Assembly: GCA_029964075.1 (NCBI GenBank)
Contig: CM057136.1
Span: 2,480,001 to 2,544,000 of the forward strand
Reading direction: 5' to 3'
Origin: Patiria pectinifera
Taxonomy: Eukaryota; Echinodermata; Asteroidea; Valvatida; Asterinidae
Length of the DNA: 64,000 nucleotides
The first letter of the stretch is position 1. Each line of letters opens with the position of its first letter. Made by a program: the position numbers and the translations under genes. This document shows, one piece after another, positions 13,666 to 25,800 of this stretch. The notes under the pieces are model-generated. The model ran no database searches. It was not told the origin of the DNA and was given only the letters and a program-made list of their open reading frames with translations.

Positions 13666-13806
13666 TCACTGGTTCTGGGCCAGTGCTCCCAGATTGACAG
13701 AGACGGGATGCTCCAACCAGACTGTCTCCACTTCGCTCTGTGTCTCTGAGGAGCTGCGAAGGGAAGGCGTGGCGTTCTTGTACTCATACTTGAGATTGAA
13801 AGCAAT
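13666..13806 (-). CDS. DCTN4: DCTN4 exon 12 (residues 414-459 and stop)
   Basis: Acceptor CTTCCAG, 46 codons, stop TGA at 13666-13668. Encodes [11 protein letters not shown] and [18 protein letters not shown], matching the conserved end of the family. No clear AATAAA was found directly downstream. Confidence 0.95.
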   Translation of the reverse strand: MAFNLKYEYKNATPSLRSSSETQSEVETVWLEHPVSVNLGALAQNQ

Positions 13807-16800
13807 CTGGAAGGGTTAGCAGAATATGACAGAGATGTTGTCTGGTCAATCACAACTCAAATCACAGGTCAATCATTATCAATTACCAGAGTTGTAACAA
13901 GTCACTGATTTTTGTGACTAGAGTCATTTTAAAGGGAATATACATCATTTGCTTTTGCTGTAATTTTCAGAAATGGATGGAATTGGGGGGTTGGAAATAT
14001 ATAGCAAATATAGTTACACTGACTTTTTTGAGGTTTTGGGTTCGAAAATGCTATAAAAACCAAGAAAAACAATCATTTTCCTGTAGTCTGGTTCCCTGAC
14101 TCCATATGAGAAGAAACAGAGCAGTTTACATACATTGGGGAATTGTAAGGTCAGGGAACCAGTCTAGCTGGCTTGTACCCGTTCATAGGTGTGTAATCGA
14201 TTGCAAACAAGTGCGATGGTCAATTGGGGCCAGTATTTGAAAAAAGCCAGTTTTTTTCCAAGGCTGGTCGGCCGACCAGCGTTGGAAATTGATACAAAAA
14301 TACCACTTTTCTTGAAAATGACAGTATACCAGGTGCCATGATTTAACAGGATGCTTTACACTGTCATTCACTAACAGTCCAGCAAGGTACATGTATTTCA
14401 AAATGATTTGGTAGTTTTATTTTTTGATGTTTGCAAATTTTGTTGTATTTTCCCTTTAAAGAAGTGAGTCGAGTCGAGTCATTAGGTCAAAAGGTCAAGT
14501 GGAGTTGAATCAACTATTTAGCTCGAGTCAAATCGAGTCGAGTCAAATATTTAGTTCGAGTCAATTCGAGTCACGAATATTTGAACACTATATACCAAAA
14601 TTTATAAAAGGAGGCAATAAGTTTAGCTTGTGCTCAAATACAAAAGCTTTATAAGAAATTGCCCCAAGCCAACGATGAAACAGCGGATTGGAAGATGTGT
14701 TTAAAATCCAGTTCCTGGATAGTATTTTGTGCGTTCTAGAACCATGAGGTGGGAGTCTGTGACACGTTGTATGTCCGTACATGACACGCGGCTGCTATTC
14801 ACAAAGTAACGTGAACATGAACTTTGCACCGTAAGTCATTGCAAATACTTTTCGGAACGTTTTGTTTTTATTTTTGGGACTCAAGTCTTATTAGCCTTCG
14901 CTCGAGTCGAGTCGAGTCTTCTGATGAGTGACTGAGTCGAGTCGAGTCATTTACCCTAAGGGACTCGAGTTGAGTCGAGTCACCAAAAATTGTGACGAGT
15001 CGGACTCGAGTCGAGTCATTGACTTGAGTCATTATAATCGCAAGTCAATCATAAGTCAATCATAAGTCAATAGTACACTAATCAAAAGTTGAATCACAAG
15101 TTAAACACAAGTTGATTGCGCATCTATCACAACTCAATCATAAGTCAGTCACAAGTCAACCACAAGTGTATCAAACACCAATTAGAAGTCAAATCACAAG
15201 TCAAACACCGGTCAATCACATGTCAATCACTAGTCAATCTTACGCCAATCTTACATCAACCTTGCGTCAAGCGCAAATCCATCACAGGTCAATCACAAAG
15301 CAAATCACGTAAACACTGACAAGTAACATGTGATGAACAGTAACATACAGAATGTCACTGGCACAATTCATTTGAACAGCTAAACACTTTAACTTCGGAC
15401 TGGATGATTTGTGACTCATAACAACTCTGGACAGCGGAAGAAAAATAAAGTAATAATATTCCTGTACTTACAATGACATCTCCAACGGCCTTTAGCGGAG
15501 TCACTTTGACAAGAATCCCAAGTTTGTGAGCCTTCCGGAAATGGACAAACCTACAACAGAAACACAAGAAATACAAAGAGCCATTACAAATGTCTTCATT
15601 GGCAATATGGAGCCGCAGAAGCACGATCCTAATGAAGTTTAAAAACTACCAAAGCGAGCCAAATCTTTCTGCAGTTTTGAAGTTCTAAATAATAGAATCC
15701 ATTGTTTTTTTCTTACTCCGGTTTGTCGTCGTAATCTTTGGTGTCTGAAGACGAATCGTCAAACTCCGTGGTGTCATCCTTAGCGGCAAGAATCAATTCC
15801 TCGTCTGGTACGATCACCTTCAGCAAAGATAATTAAAGACAATCAAAATTAAAACATTTTAAAAATAGATGGCACAGAAGAAAATGACATAGCCCTAACA
15901 GTCCTGAATCCTACCAATTTCAATATAATTTTGCACACCCCCTAAGGAGTTAGGGTTAATTAATGGCAAAACTATTACGGAACAGAATCAGTCACAAACA
16001 AAGTATACATTGTAAAGGGTTTCCTCAGAAATATTGAAATGAAATTCCACGACTTTTCCAGAACAAAATTAGAGCTTTTCCTATGCTGTTTTTGGCATCT
16101 TAGGAGCTCATCTTCCATGAGCCAATCGGAAGCAAGGGACACTAATCCCTTCCAGCCTTCCAGTTTGGCAAGGAAAAGTAGGAGCAAGGTAAAAAATGAA
16201 ATAGGAAAATTAAGAATACTTGAAAGCCTGCAAGTATTTTCAGCTACTCTAGGTTTTGGGACCGTGACCATTCAGCACCGGTATGAAAAGGGCCCCCCGG
16301 TAAGCTCGTCCCCTCCCAAGAAGTCCTTTCGTACCGTCCCAGCTACCGGCCCAGGAGCTGGTCCGGTTGCTAATCAGGAACTCCTCTATCCTGGGGTCTA
16401 TTGTTTGCAAGTATTGACACATGTAATATATCCCAGAAGAAACCTGCTTGTGGTTTTCATCTCTCAGCGTGAAACAATAGAACACTTCCGTCGGCACAGT
16501 TCAAAACCCCTGCCATGCGGTTTCGCGCACAATGGGACCGTTAATTAAAAAGGCGTTTGGAAGGATTTTATCTTTAATCCGGTAAGTCTGCTATTGTTCT
16601 GCTCTGGACGTTCTCTGAAGGGCAATAAATTGATGCGCCTGACTGACTTCAAAACTTCTGGTCAGACAGGACCATGTACCGGACGAGACTGGGCTGAAGA
16701 CCGGACTGGCTCTGGACCGGACGAGGTACCGGGGGGCCCTTTTCATACCAGGGCTGAATGGTCACGGTCCCTTACCTTGGCCGTAGCCACGTCGTTGTCT

Positions 16801-19800
16801 TCGTCTGTCTTCTCTGGTGCCTCTAGCCGGACGGTCGTGGCGTTCTGGACCGGGTTGGTCAGTAAGAGGGTGACCACACTCTCACGCTGGTAGTTCAACT
16901 TGGGGACCAGAAAGATACGGACGTCTGGGACGTGATGCCTGCGGGTGTATGGACAGACGGATATTGGGTAGATGTCAAAGCGTATTTTACTTTTATTATT
17001 TTTCGAGACATATTTATTGATTTTGTTATCTTGCTATTTACCAGATTTCTTTTATTTCTGGATGTATTTCTCTAAAGCAATATGGAATAAATGTCTTCTT
17101 GAAATGGGAATGCTTTATGGGAATGCTTATGATAACTCCATGAATTTATAAGGAGCACATGTCCAGATGCTCATCAGCTAATGAAAACATTCCCAAGACC
17201 ATCTCAGCTCCCTGGGAAGTATACAGCTCGATGCAGCCATTTCGGCGCAAAGCAGCTAAAATCTATCACAATAACCATCTCTGCCCTCACAGGTACCCAT
17301 CTACTCCTGGGTGGGGAGAAGCAATGAGTGACAAAGTGCCTTGCCCAAGGGCACACGCACCACAACCCCAGGCTGGACTCGAACCCACAACCTGCAGAAT
17401 TACCCACAGATCTTGATTTAGATGCCCAAGACCACTAGGCCATGACACTCCACATGCCGAACACAATGTCGCCGACTAAGTTTCTATAAATCTGTGCAAC
17501 TTGTTGCCAACAACGGATACTGAAAATGTTGGGGATTTCTGATTATGATTTCGAAGTGAAAAATCTTAAAAGGCGAGTTCAGAAACACAACAGTTGTCTT
17601 ACATTGCGATGAGTTGAATCTTGAACTTGATGGAGGAAGGGTTAAACTCTGGTTTGCTCAGGTTGTGCTCACAATCCTGTCGATAATAAAAATGAAAAAA
17701 AAAGGAAGTGCGGAATTAGAAAAAGTTATGTTCTCTAGTCAGGCATGTAATGGGAATTTAGAAAATAATGAGGAAACTCCAAACCACACAAGACTTTATT
17801 CAGTATTTTTCAATTTGTAATGGCATTCATGAGAAGTAAAAAACGAGGAAATCAGCGGATCCGAGGAAAAATTGCATGCCTGTCTAGTTAGTTGGAGATG
17901 CCAATACCCTCAACATGGAGTGATTCGGAAGGTGTTCATTTGTTTATCATAGGATTAGTTTGGGATTCCTTGGAGTATGCGTTTTTCCAATCAGAAATAA
18001 TGTGCACGAGGTAACATGGTAAATTTTCTTCAGGCATTTTGAGGCGTTTCAGAATGTGCAGTGAAGCAACTTTTAACCTCCTAGTGGGAAGTCAATATTC
18101 CCACTCCAGGAAAAGGTGATATAAGTCGCGCTATGCCTTTACGTGTAATGGCCTGCTGAACGTTGAGAAGGTGAAATTTTTCATCAAAATTTGATTTTCG
18201 TTTTTTGTCTTAAATGACATATTTGACACATAAAGTTTAAGGATTCATTCACAGAAAAGTTGATTTCGATGAAAGAAGGGGAAAAAATAACCTTATTTTG
18301 TGTGCACTGTTCTCTTTATTTTACATCCAAAAACTATAATTTTAATCAATATGCAAATAAGCCAAAATATAGTAATCTGGTTTCAAGAAGTCTCTTTTTC
18401 CCCCAAAATCATTGGAAATAATCATTGTAGAATCAATATCCAAAGTTTAAAAGTGATAGTAAAACAGAAACATGTTGGTTGCTAAGAGATTAAAAGTGAG
18501 CTTTTCATGCCCAAATCTACAACAGAGCCAGCTATTTCAAAGCCTGTTTTCTCAGTTGTGTAATTTGAACTCCATGGAACTAATTAATATGCAAATTCGT
18601 CATATCTCCACAACGAGAAGGGCTATACAGCTGTGTCATATACCAAATGAAAGCTTACATTGTGGGCTTTCCAGTCGTGCATATAACTGGAATTTATTTT
18701 TTACGACTTATATCACCTTTTCCTGGAGATGGTCACATATGTTAAACCTTTTAAAACCCTGCAGGTCAGTTTCAGGTGAAGGGATATGAAGTGTTACAGT
18801 AACTGTGCCACACAGAGTCGCTGTACACAAAAACAGCACTACGGAGAGCAGTGAAGCGTGACTGAATCTGCCTGCTTGCCCTGAGCTTAACCACACAAAA
18901 AGAATTGCGCAGGGATTTGAAGTGTTATCCATACTCCACAGAAGATTACCTCAAGGAATTTGAAATGAGGGTACTAACTCTTTGGGCAAAAGTGAAGTTG
19001 CAAAACTTCAAGGGTTACAGTTTTAGAGGTGGGAGGAAAACCCCAGAACAATGTTCTAGGGAAAATTCACGGAATCAGGCAGGGACTGAAACCCAATCCA
19101 GAAGACTAGTAGGGTTGATCTAGGGGAGCCAGGTTGGTGTAGCGTTCTTTCCTCGCTGTCCACCGCTGTGACCAGGGTTCGAATCCCGCCTGGGCTAATA
19201 TGTGGATTGAGTTTTCAGTCACTGCCTGATTCCGTGGGTTTTATCCTAGAACACCATTCTGGGTTTTCCTCCCACCTCTAAAACTGTAATTTCTTCTCAT
19301 TGTCTTCTCTCTACAGGTTTCTTCAGGCTTGCGAGCTACAGTGCCTAGGGCGCTTTTGAGGAATCCTTGGTTTCATTACCAGAACATTTTTATGAGTGGA
19401 TACCACCGCCAATACAGCCAAGTACTGGTTCGTTGAGACACTGTCTGCCAACTCACCCTGCATCTTTGTGAGCGTTTGATGAGCAGATGTTTGTGTCTTG
19501 GATACAGATCATTGACGATGGACGCCGACATCTCAGGCTGTAAGAAACGCTGGCGGATACTGGGAACTAGACCGAGGGAGAAATCATCAATCAAAACAAA
19601 CACTCCATTTTTGAGAGAGATTCCGACAAATTTAACAAGAAATGGCATCTGATGGAAGAGAGCCCTAGTAAATTTTGCAAAACGTTCATAAATGATGGTT
19701 TTGGGGAGGGAATGTTAGTTTACGGTTTGAAAGGAAATGTGGAACTGTGTCTATTAAGCATTATATTCAGTATTTTTAAAGTTGAACAAAGAAGCTGACT

Positions 19801-22800
19801 GGAGCGGGGTTTGAACCTGCGACGTCCAGATTGCCGTTCCGGTGCTCTACCAACTGAGCCCTCCGGCCCTGTGTTAGAGATTCCCCATTTTGTCAATTCT
19901 TTAATTTGTCAATCTCTTTGTCTTTCAATATTTACTAATTACAGGGCGAGTCCAAAAAAGCGGAACCCAAACCCCAAAAATTATATTTCATATTTAAAAA
20001 AATATGTAGAAATAAAAATAACTATGACTGGAAAGCCAATTTCATAAGCTATTTTTGGATGAAAAAGATTACTGAAATTAGTCAATCCGTTCAAAAAATA
20101 TCATTATTTAAACGCAATGACTCTAAAACCTGTCTCGTCCAAAAAAAATGCGATTTCAACAATTGTCGTCACAATTGTTTTCAAACATCACCAGCGATGA
20201 AATCTTAGTTTAAACGTTAACAATATGCAGCAAAGCCCTTTTGAAGGCCCGTCTTTGAAAAAAGTAGATTTTATAAATCATATTGTTTGCCTAACCAGGG
20301 TTGTTAATCAAAATGTTGTGTGCTACGGTTGGTGACAGTTGTTGAAACAAGTATTCTGTGTCATTTTCTTTGTTGTTCCAAACAGTCAATCACCCAATAA
20401 ATTGATTTATTTGGACGAGACAGGTTTTAGGGTCATTGCGTTTAAATGGTGATATTCTTTGAACGGATTGAGCAATTTCAGTAGTTTTTTCATCTAAAAG
20501 TAGCTTTTGAAATTGGCTTTCCAGTCATTATTACTTTTGGTGCTACATATTTTTTTAAATATGAAATACATTTTTTGGGGTTTGGGTTCCGCTTTTTTTG
20601 ACTCACCCTGTACTTCAAATGTTTCAATTTTCTTTTTGTAAACCTTTAAACCTCCGTATGGGACATTTTGGCTAAATTCCCTTGCTCAACTAGTCAAGCA
20701 AGCAACACTTGTCAAAGTGAGAAACCCGCTCAGTGCAGCAAATTCCAACAGGTCAAAACTCCCCAAGGCCAAACTGCCTCAGAGTCTGTGGTCACCAACT
20801 GCAGCAGGCTACAACTGTGGCAGTGTTCAATGGGACTAGCTCTCATTGTCTCAGAATTGGCTGTTTATTTTCTGGTGTTGATGGCTTAATGCAGCAAGGT
20901 GCCACAGACTTTTATAACCTGTTGCACTGTGTTGCGTTTTGCAAAGTTAGAGTTAAAGGGAATGTACATCATTGGCTTTTGCTGTAATTGTCAGAAATGA
21001 ACTATTTGAGGGGTTAGTACCCGGTATAATAGATCAAATATTGTTACACTGACATGTTTGAAGTTTTGTGTTCGAAAATGCTGGAAAAACCAAGAAAAAC
21101 CACAAAGTTCAAGTAGTCTGGTTCCCTGACACCACTAAAGATGAAATGGATCAATTTATAGATGCCGGAAAATTGTAAGGTAAGGGAACCAGTCTGGCTG
21201 GCCTGCAGACGTTCATGAACATGTAACCAATAGCAAACAAAATTTGGACTGAAACAAAATGGTCAATTCAGAGCAGTAGTTGAAAAATAGTTAGGTTTTT
21301 CCAACGGTGGTCGGCGGACCACCGTTGGAAATTTATACAAAAATACCAATTTTCTTGAAAATGACTTCACACTAGGTGTCATAATTTTACAGGATGCTTT
21401 AGACTGTCATTTACCAACATCCTAGTAAGGTATTTGGTAAAAATTTGGTTGTTTTGTTTTTTGATGTTTGCAAATGTTGTATATTCCCTTTAATATTACT
21501 GAAAGGCAGTTTTCATTACTCTTTTCTGGGCGGAGTTTAAGGGTTGTGTCTGTTGGGGAGGGGGAGTAGAACCAACGATAATCTTACCTTTCTCCAGTAT
21601 GACCGGCTGGGTGAAGTATTTGGCTGGGACCGGGTCCGCATCCTCCATAGGCTCATTGACTTTGATGGTCACCTCCTCGGCCTGCTCTCCCTCCTTCAAA
21701 CTGAAATGGTACAGTCCAACATTGGCTTGGTTATGCATCAGAGCGGACGCTTGCATTTTGAGGATTTAGGGGTGGTTTCCTTGTCTTGGCGGTAAATCAC
21801 ATGGGTTTAGCATAGGAATCATAGGTATTGGAGTTTGAGAGTCCATGGTATAACGTCCCAAAAATCAAGAAAATTTAGTTCACTAGGCCAACCACTCCGA
21901 CCTATGTGAGATTGCGCAGTAACCATGGTAACCACCAGAACCAGCTACGGTCACTTCTCATAACCAACTTCCGTAGCTAAGCAATTTTAAGTTCAAACCA
22001 ACGCCAGTTTGTTTGAAAAAAAAATAAAAGGTAAGTTCATCTCACTTGAAGCTGGAGAGTGCCGTCAGCAAGCCACTACTACGTCGTGCTCCGGAGGAGG
22101 TGGGAGCCGATAGTTTCTCCTGGATGTGGAAGTACGTCCGCCGACGAGTGTACTTTTTCTTCTCCCGTTCGATCTTTTCGCGGCCCGCCAGCTGTCGGTA
22201 GAAGTCGAGGAGTTCTCGGATCTGTTTGGAATAAAACAACGAAATCAGATTTGACAGGACGTGCTTGACCAGAAACTAACTGTTCAAAAAAAAAATTCGA
22301 ATTGCTAGCAGTAAATCGTAAGTCCTTTCACAACTTTAGCCATAACTCCCTAGGCATTTGTGCTAGGATGCAACCTCAATCCTGCAAAATCCTCCAACTG
22401 CCTCCATGTAAAAATTGCAAACAGCCCCAATCCTGCAAAATCCCCCCCGTTATTTCTTGAAAATTACGTCCACTTATATATTCTGAAGCACATTACCACA
22501 ATCAGAGGCTGTTTCTACAACTTTTGTGATGAATGAATCGACAATCACACAATGGGATACCTTAAATTTATTATTATATCACTGACATACAAATCAAAGA
22601 AATTCTTAGATAATTTACCCTCTTTGTATGTTCGTTTGCTGGCTCAACCCACGCACCGCTTGCTGTAAGAAAAAAACAGAAATGAGTGAGCTTTATTAAA
22701 CAAAAGTAGTCAAGCATAAAATAGACAAATTTTCCATATATATTGAAGCTAGCGAATGCCTTTTTCGAAAATCCAATATCGAGATTTTCGAAAATCCAAT

Positions 22801-25800
22801 ATTGAGAATATTCGATATATCGATTATCCCATGTAAAAGATGACCATAAAGATGACACTTGATAAAAAAAAAAATTATAAGTCCCAATTTTCCACAGCTT
22901 TCTCTGGAGAATGTTGCTCAAACTTTTTAAAACAAATCTCAGCACTGAGAATTTGTCCAGAACGGGCATTATTAAAAATATTTTTACATTTGGGGAGACC
23001 GCAAATTCCAGCAAATGCAGAGCACAAAGCGACGCCGCTTAGCATTTTGCGCTGTTTTTATTTTGCATCACAAGCACACGTTGCCGCCGAGTTTTAGTTC
23101 ATTATATAGCAAACGTTAAACACAAAGTAAAAGCACAAACAAGAATTTAATTTTGACGATAATGTGACATATTTTTGATATTTTTGATGAAAATTTCGAT
23201 ATTTTGATATTATTAAAAAAATTACCATCGTCAATATCGATATTAAAATAATATCAAATAATTGAGTAATATCGATGTGCTTACATGTGTCATGCATTCA
23301 GGTCTCCGGTGCCCCTAACTTCCCAATTGCCTCATTTTTCAATCTGGCTAGGGCCCGTTTCGTCACTTACCCACTTCCTTGTCCGATATCCCAGCATCCC
23401 TTGAAGTCCAGCGGCAGAAGCCACAAGCCAGGTAATACACTTTCTTCGTGGTCACCTTGGACTGATCACTGGCGTCCGGCACTGCCATGCTAGTGGCCCG
23501 CGTCGATAGCGTGTGCTTGCAACTTGGGCAGTCCAGACAGTTTGGGCAACTAGAAGTGGAGACACAACAGTTAGAAGTAAAAACGATTGCAGTAGTGGTG
23601 CGTAAAATTCTCTTTTGTGACTTTTGTTCATCTCGATGAATGCTACATTTGAATGCTGGCATGTAACAAAATTAGCCAAATATGTGATGCGATCAAGCTA
23701 CATGAGTCGTTTTATCGGGAATTTTCATTTGGAGATACAGGCCAAAATAGGGCCACTTCATCACATCACTTCATCACATCTCTTGGTGTTCCGACTTGCA
23801 TATTTTTTTAACTAAAGATGGTATCAGCATGCGGTTTTCACAGCAGTAATGCTGAGATTGTGCTCTTTTGAAATCTGTAATAAAAAAATTTTGACCGGGG
23901 TCGACAAACGACTAATTTAGCTTCATCGCATCACAAATAGGCCAAATTTATGTTGTTATTTGGTCTGAAATCAGCGAAATAAAAGTTTATTCTACTACAA
24001 GTCTGTAAGCGTATCTCAAATTGATATGTTCAATTGACAACTGAAATTGACACACAATTTGATTGTCTACTCAAATTTACTAATTCTCTGGGGATTTTTG
24101 TCTTTCCTTCCCTTACATATTTTTGAAATGCTTTTTAATCCACTCTAAAGTTCCCCTTTTATGCGCCGGCTTTGCTTCAAAGATAAGACGTTCCGGCTAT
24201 GTTTTTTAATTACACACAGTGAACTATTAACACAAAAGAAATGTCTACTATCTACATTTCAATCAAATAACATAAAATGATGCATAGTTACCAACAAGAA
24301 CAGGCCAAAAGGCTTTCAAGTACATTTACAAAGTAAACAACAGTAGCGCTGCTCATTTTTAAAGTTGGATTCTATCGAATCTTCGAATATATTTGATCAA
24401 GTTTCAAATGCTAGCGGAAAATTGCGTGCTCCAGTTTGTATTTAAATTGGCCGCCGTCAAGGATTTGGGTGCCACTGTCGAAAATTGACAATGAGCTTAA
24501 TAAGTATGAATAACATCACTAATGATATTTTTTTGTCGAGATGGCAGATCAGCAGATGTGTACAAAGTTTTAAAAATGCAAATTAGCGATAACATTCCTC
24601 ACAAAAGCTCCCACTTAATGGGTGTTAAATATCCATTGACAAAAACATGGCACTTTATGGCACAAATTATAAAACCATGCTGCAGACACAAGCATAGCAA
24701 GCAAATTATGTGGTGGCTCAAGACATATTGGAGCTGTGCTCAGCCATAACAAAATATCCCCCATATGTCTGGTCGAGAACGACCCACTTCAGAATCTAAA
24801 TTCTAACTGCATACCGATTTCTCTTGATTCTTGCTTCAGCTGAGGGCATATTCTCCAAGCAGTTGGGGCAGTAGTGGGAATCCACCTGATGACAGAAAAA
24901 GTTGGATTGGCATAATTTCCGGCAAGATTACCATATGCGAAGTTCACTAATTTTCCTCTGTATTGACTAACAAGCCCCCAGATAGCAATTTCATGTCATC
25001 AAAGTCAATTTGAGCAGTGAGAAAATACAAGCATTTTCTTAGAAAACACTTAGAATTTTTCAGTCCACTCTCATAGGGTTTGTACACAGAGTGTTGAGTG
25101 AACTTCATATATGGAAATCTTTCCTAATTTCCATACAAACTGCAGTATTTACTTTGATATCACATATCGTGTTCCAGCATATGGATTATAATAATCCTCC
25201 TCTTGAAAACTAAGTCAATCACTCTAAAACAACGCAAACTTAATGTGGGTGTCCACTAGCTGGAGTTACCCAGCCCTAAATTTTTTCATTGGGTTGTCAT
25301 TTAGGGCTGGAGGAAGTTTTTCACTTGGACCTGCGGCATTGGCAGGTCCAAACAAAAATTCGAAAATGTGCAATTTTGTCCCCGTAACACACTAATTTCA
25401 ACTGGGACTCACCCAAACCTTGCCTGGCATAACCACTACACAGGTCCTTGAAGAAAAAAAAAACGATCCATGATGAAGATTCAGCCTACAATTGCAGTGA
25501 AAAAAGGAGGCATAACCGACAGCCGTGCGGCCATGATGATGCCCGGTGCTAGATTTGTGCACAAACAAACTGCAAAGCGCTGTCGATTACCATGCACACA
25601 CAGTGAACCACAAGTCACACTATCCAACTGCACAGCGCGGCGCAGCATGGCGCTGAAGCGCGCACCCGACGACTGTTTGTCGGCCAACTTCGGCTGCCGT
25701 TCTACCTCTGCCGTGATGCGAGTGAAGCCTCATAGTTAGTGCAGCAGTAGTGCATCAAACAATCAAACAGTCGTCGGGTGTGCGCTTCAGCGCCATGCCG

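Noticed and set aside
15030..15330. CRISPR-like array
   Set aside because: Units are 11 bp with no spacers, in an animal intron; an ordinary minisatellite.
16039..16548. 169-codon open frame on the plus strand
   Set aside because: It runs across intron DNA and into the inverted repeat of the element at 16258-16771. No domain, and it is antisense to the DCTN4 introns.
19797..19871. A functional tRNA-Ala
   Set aside because: Cytosine at position 33 and mismatches in two stems point to a pseudogene or SINE head.
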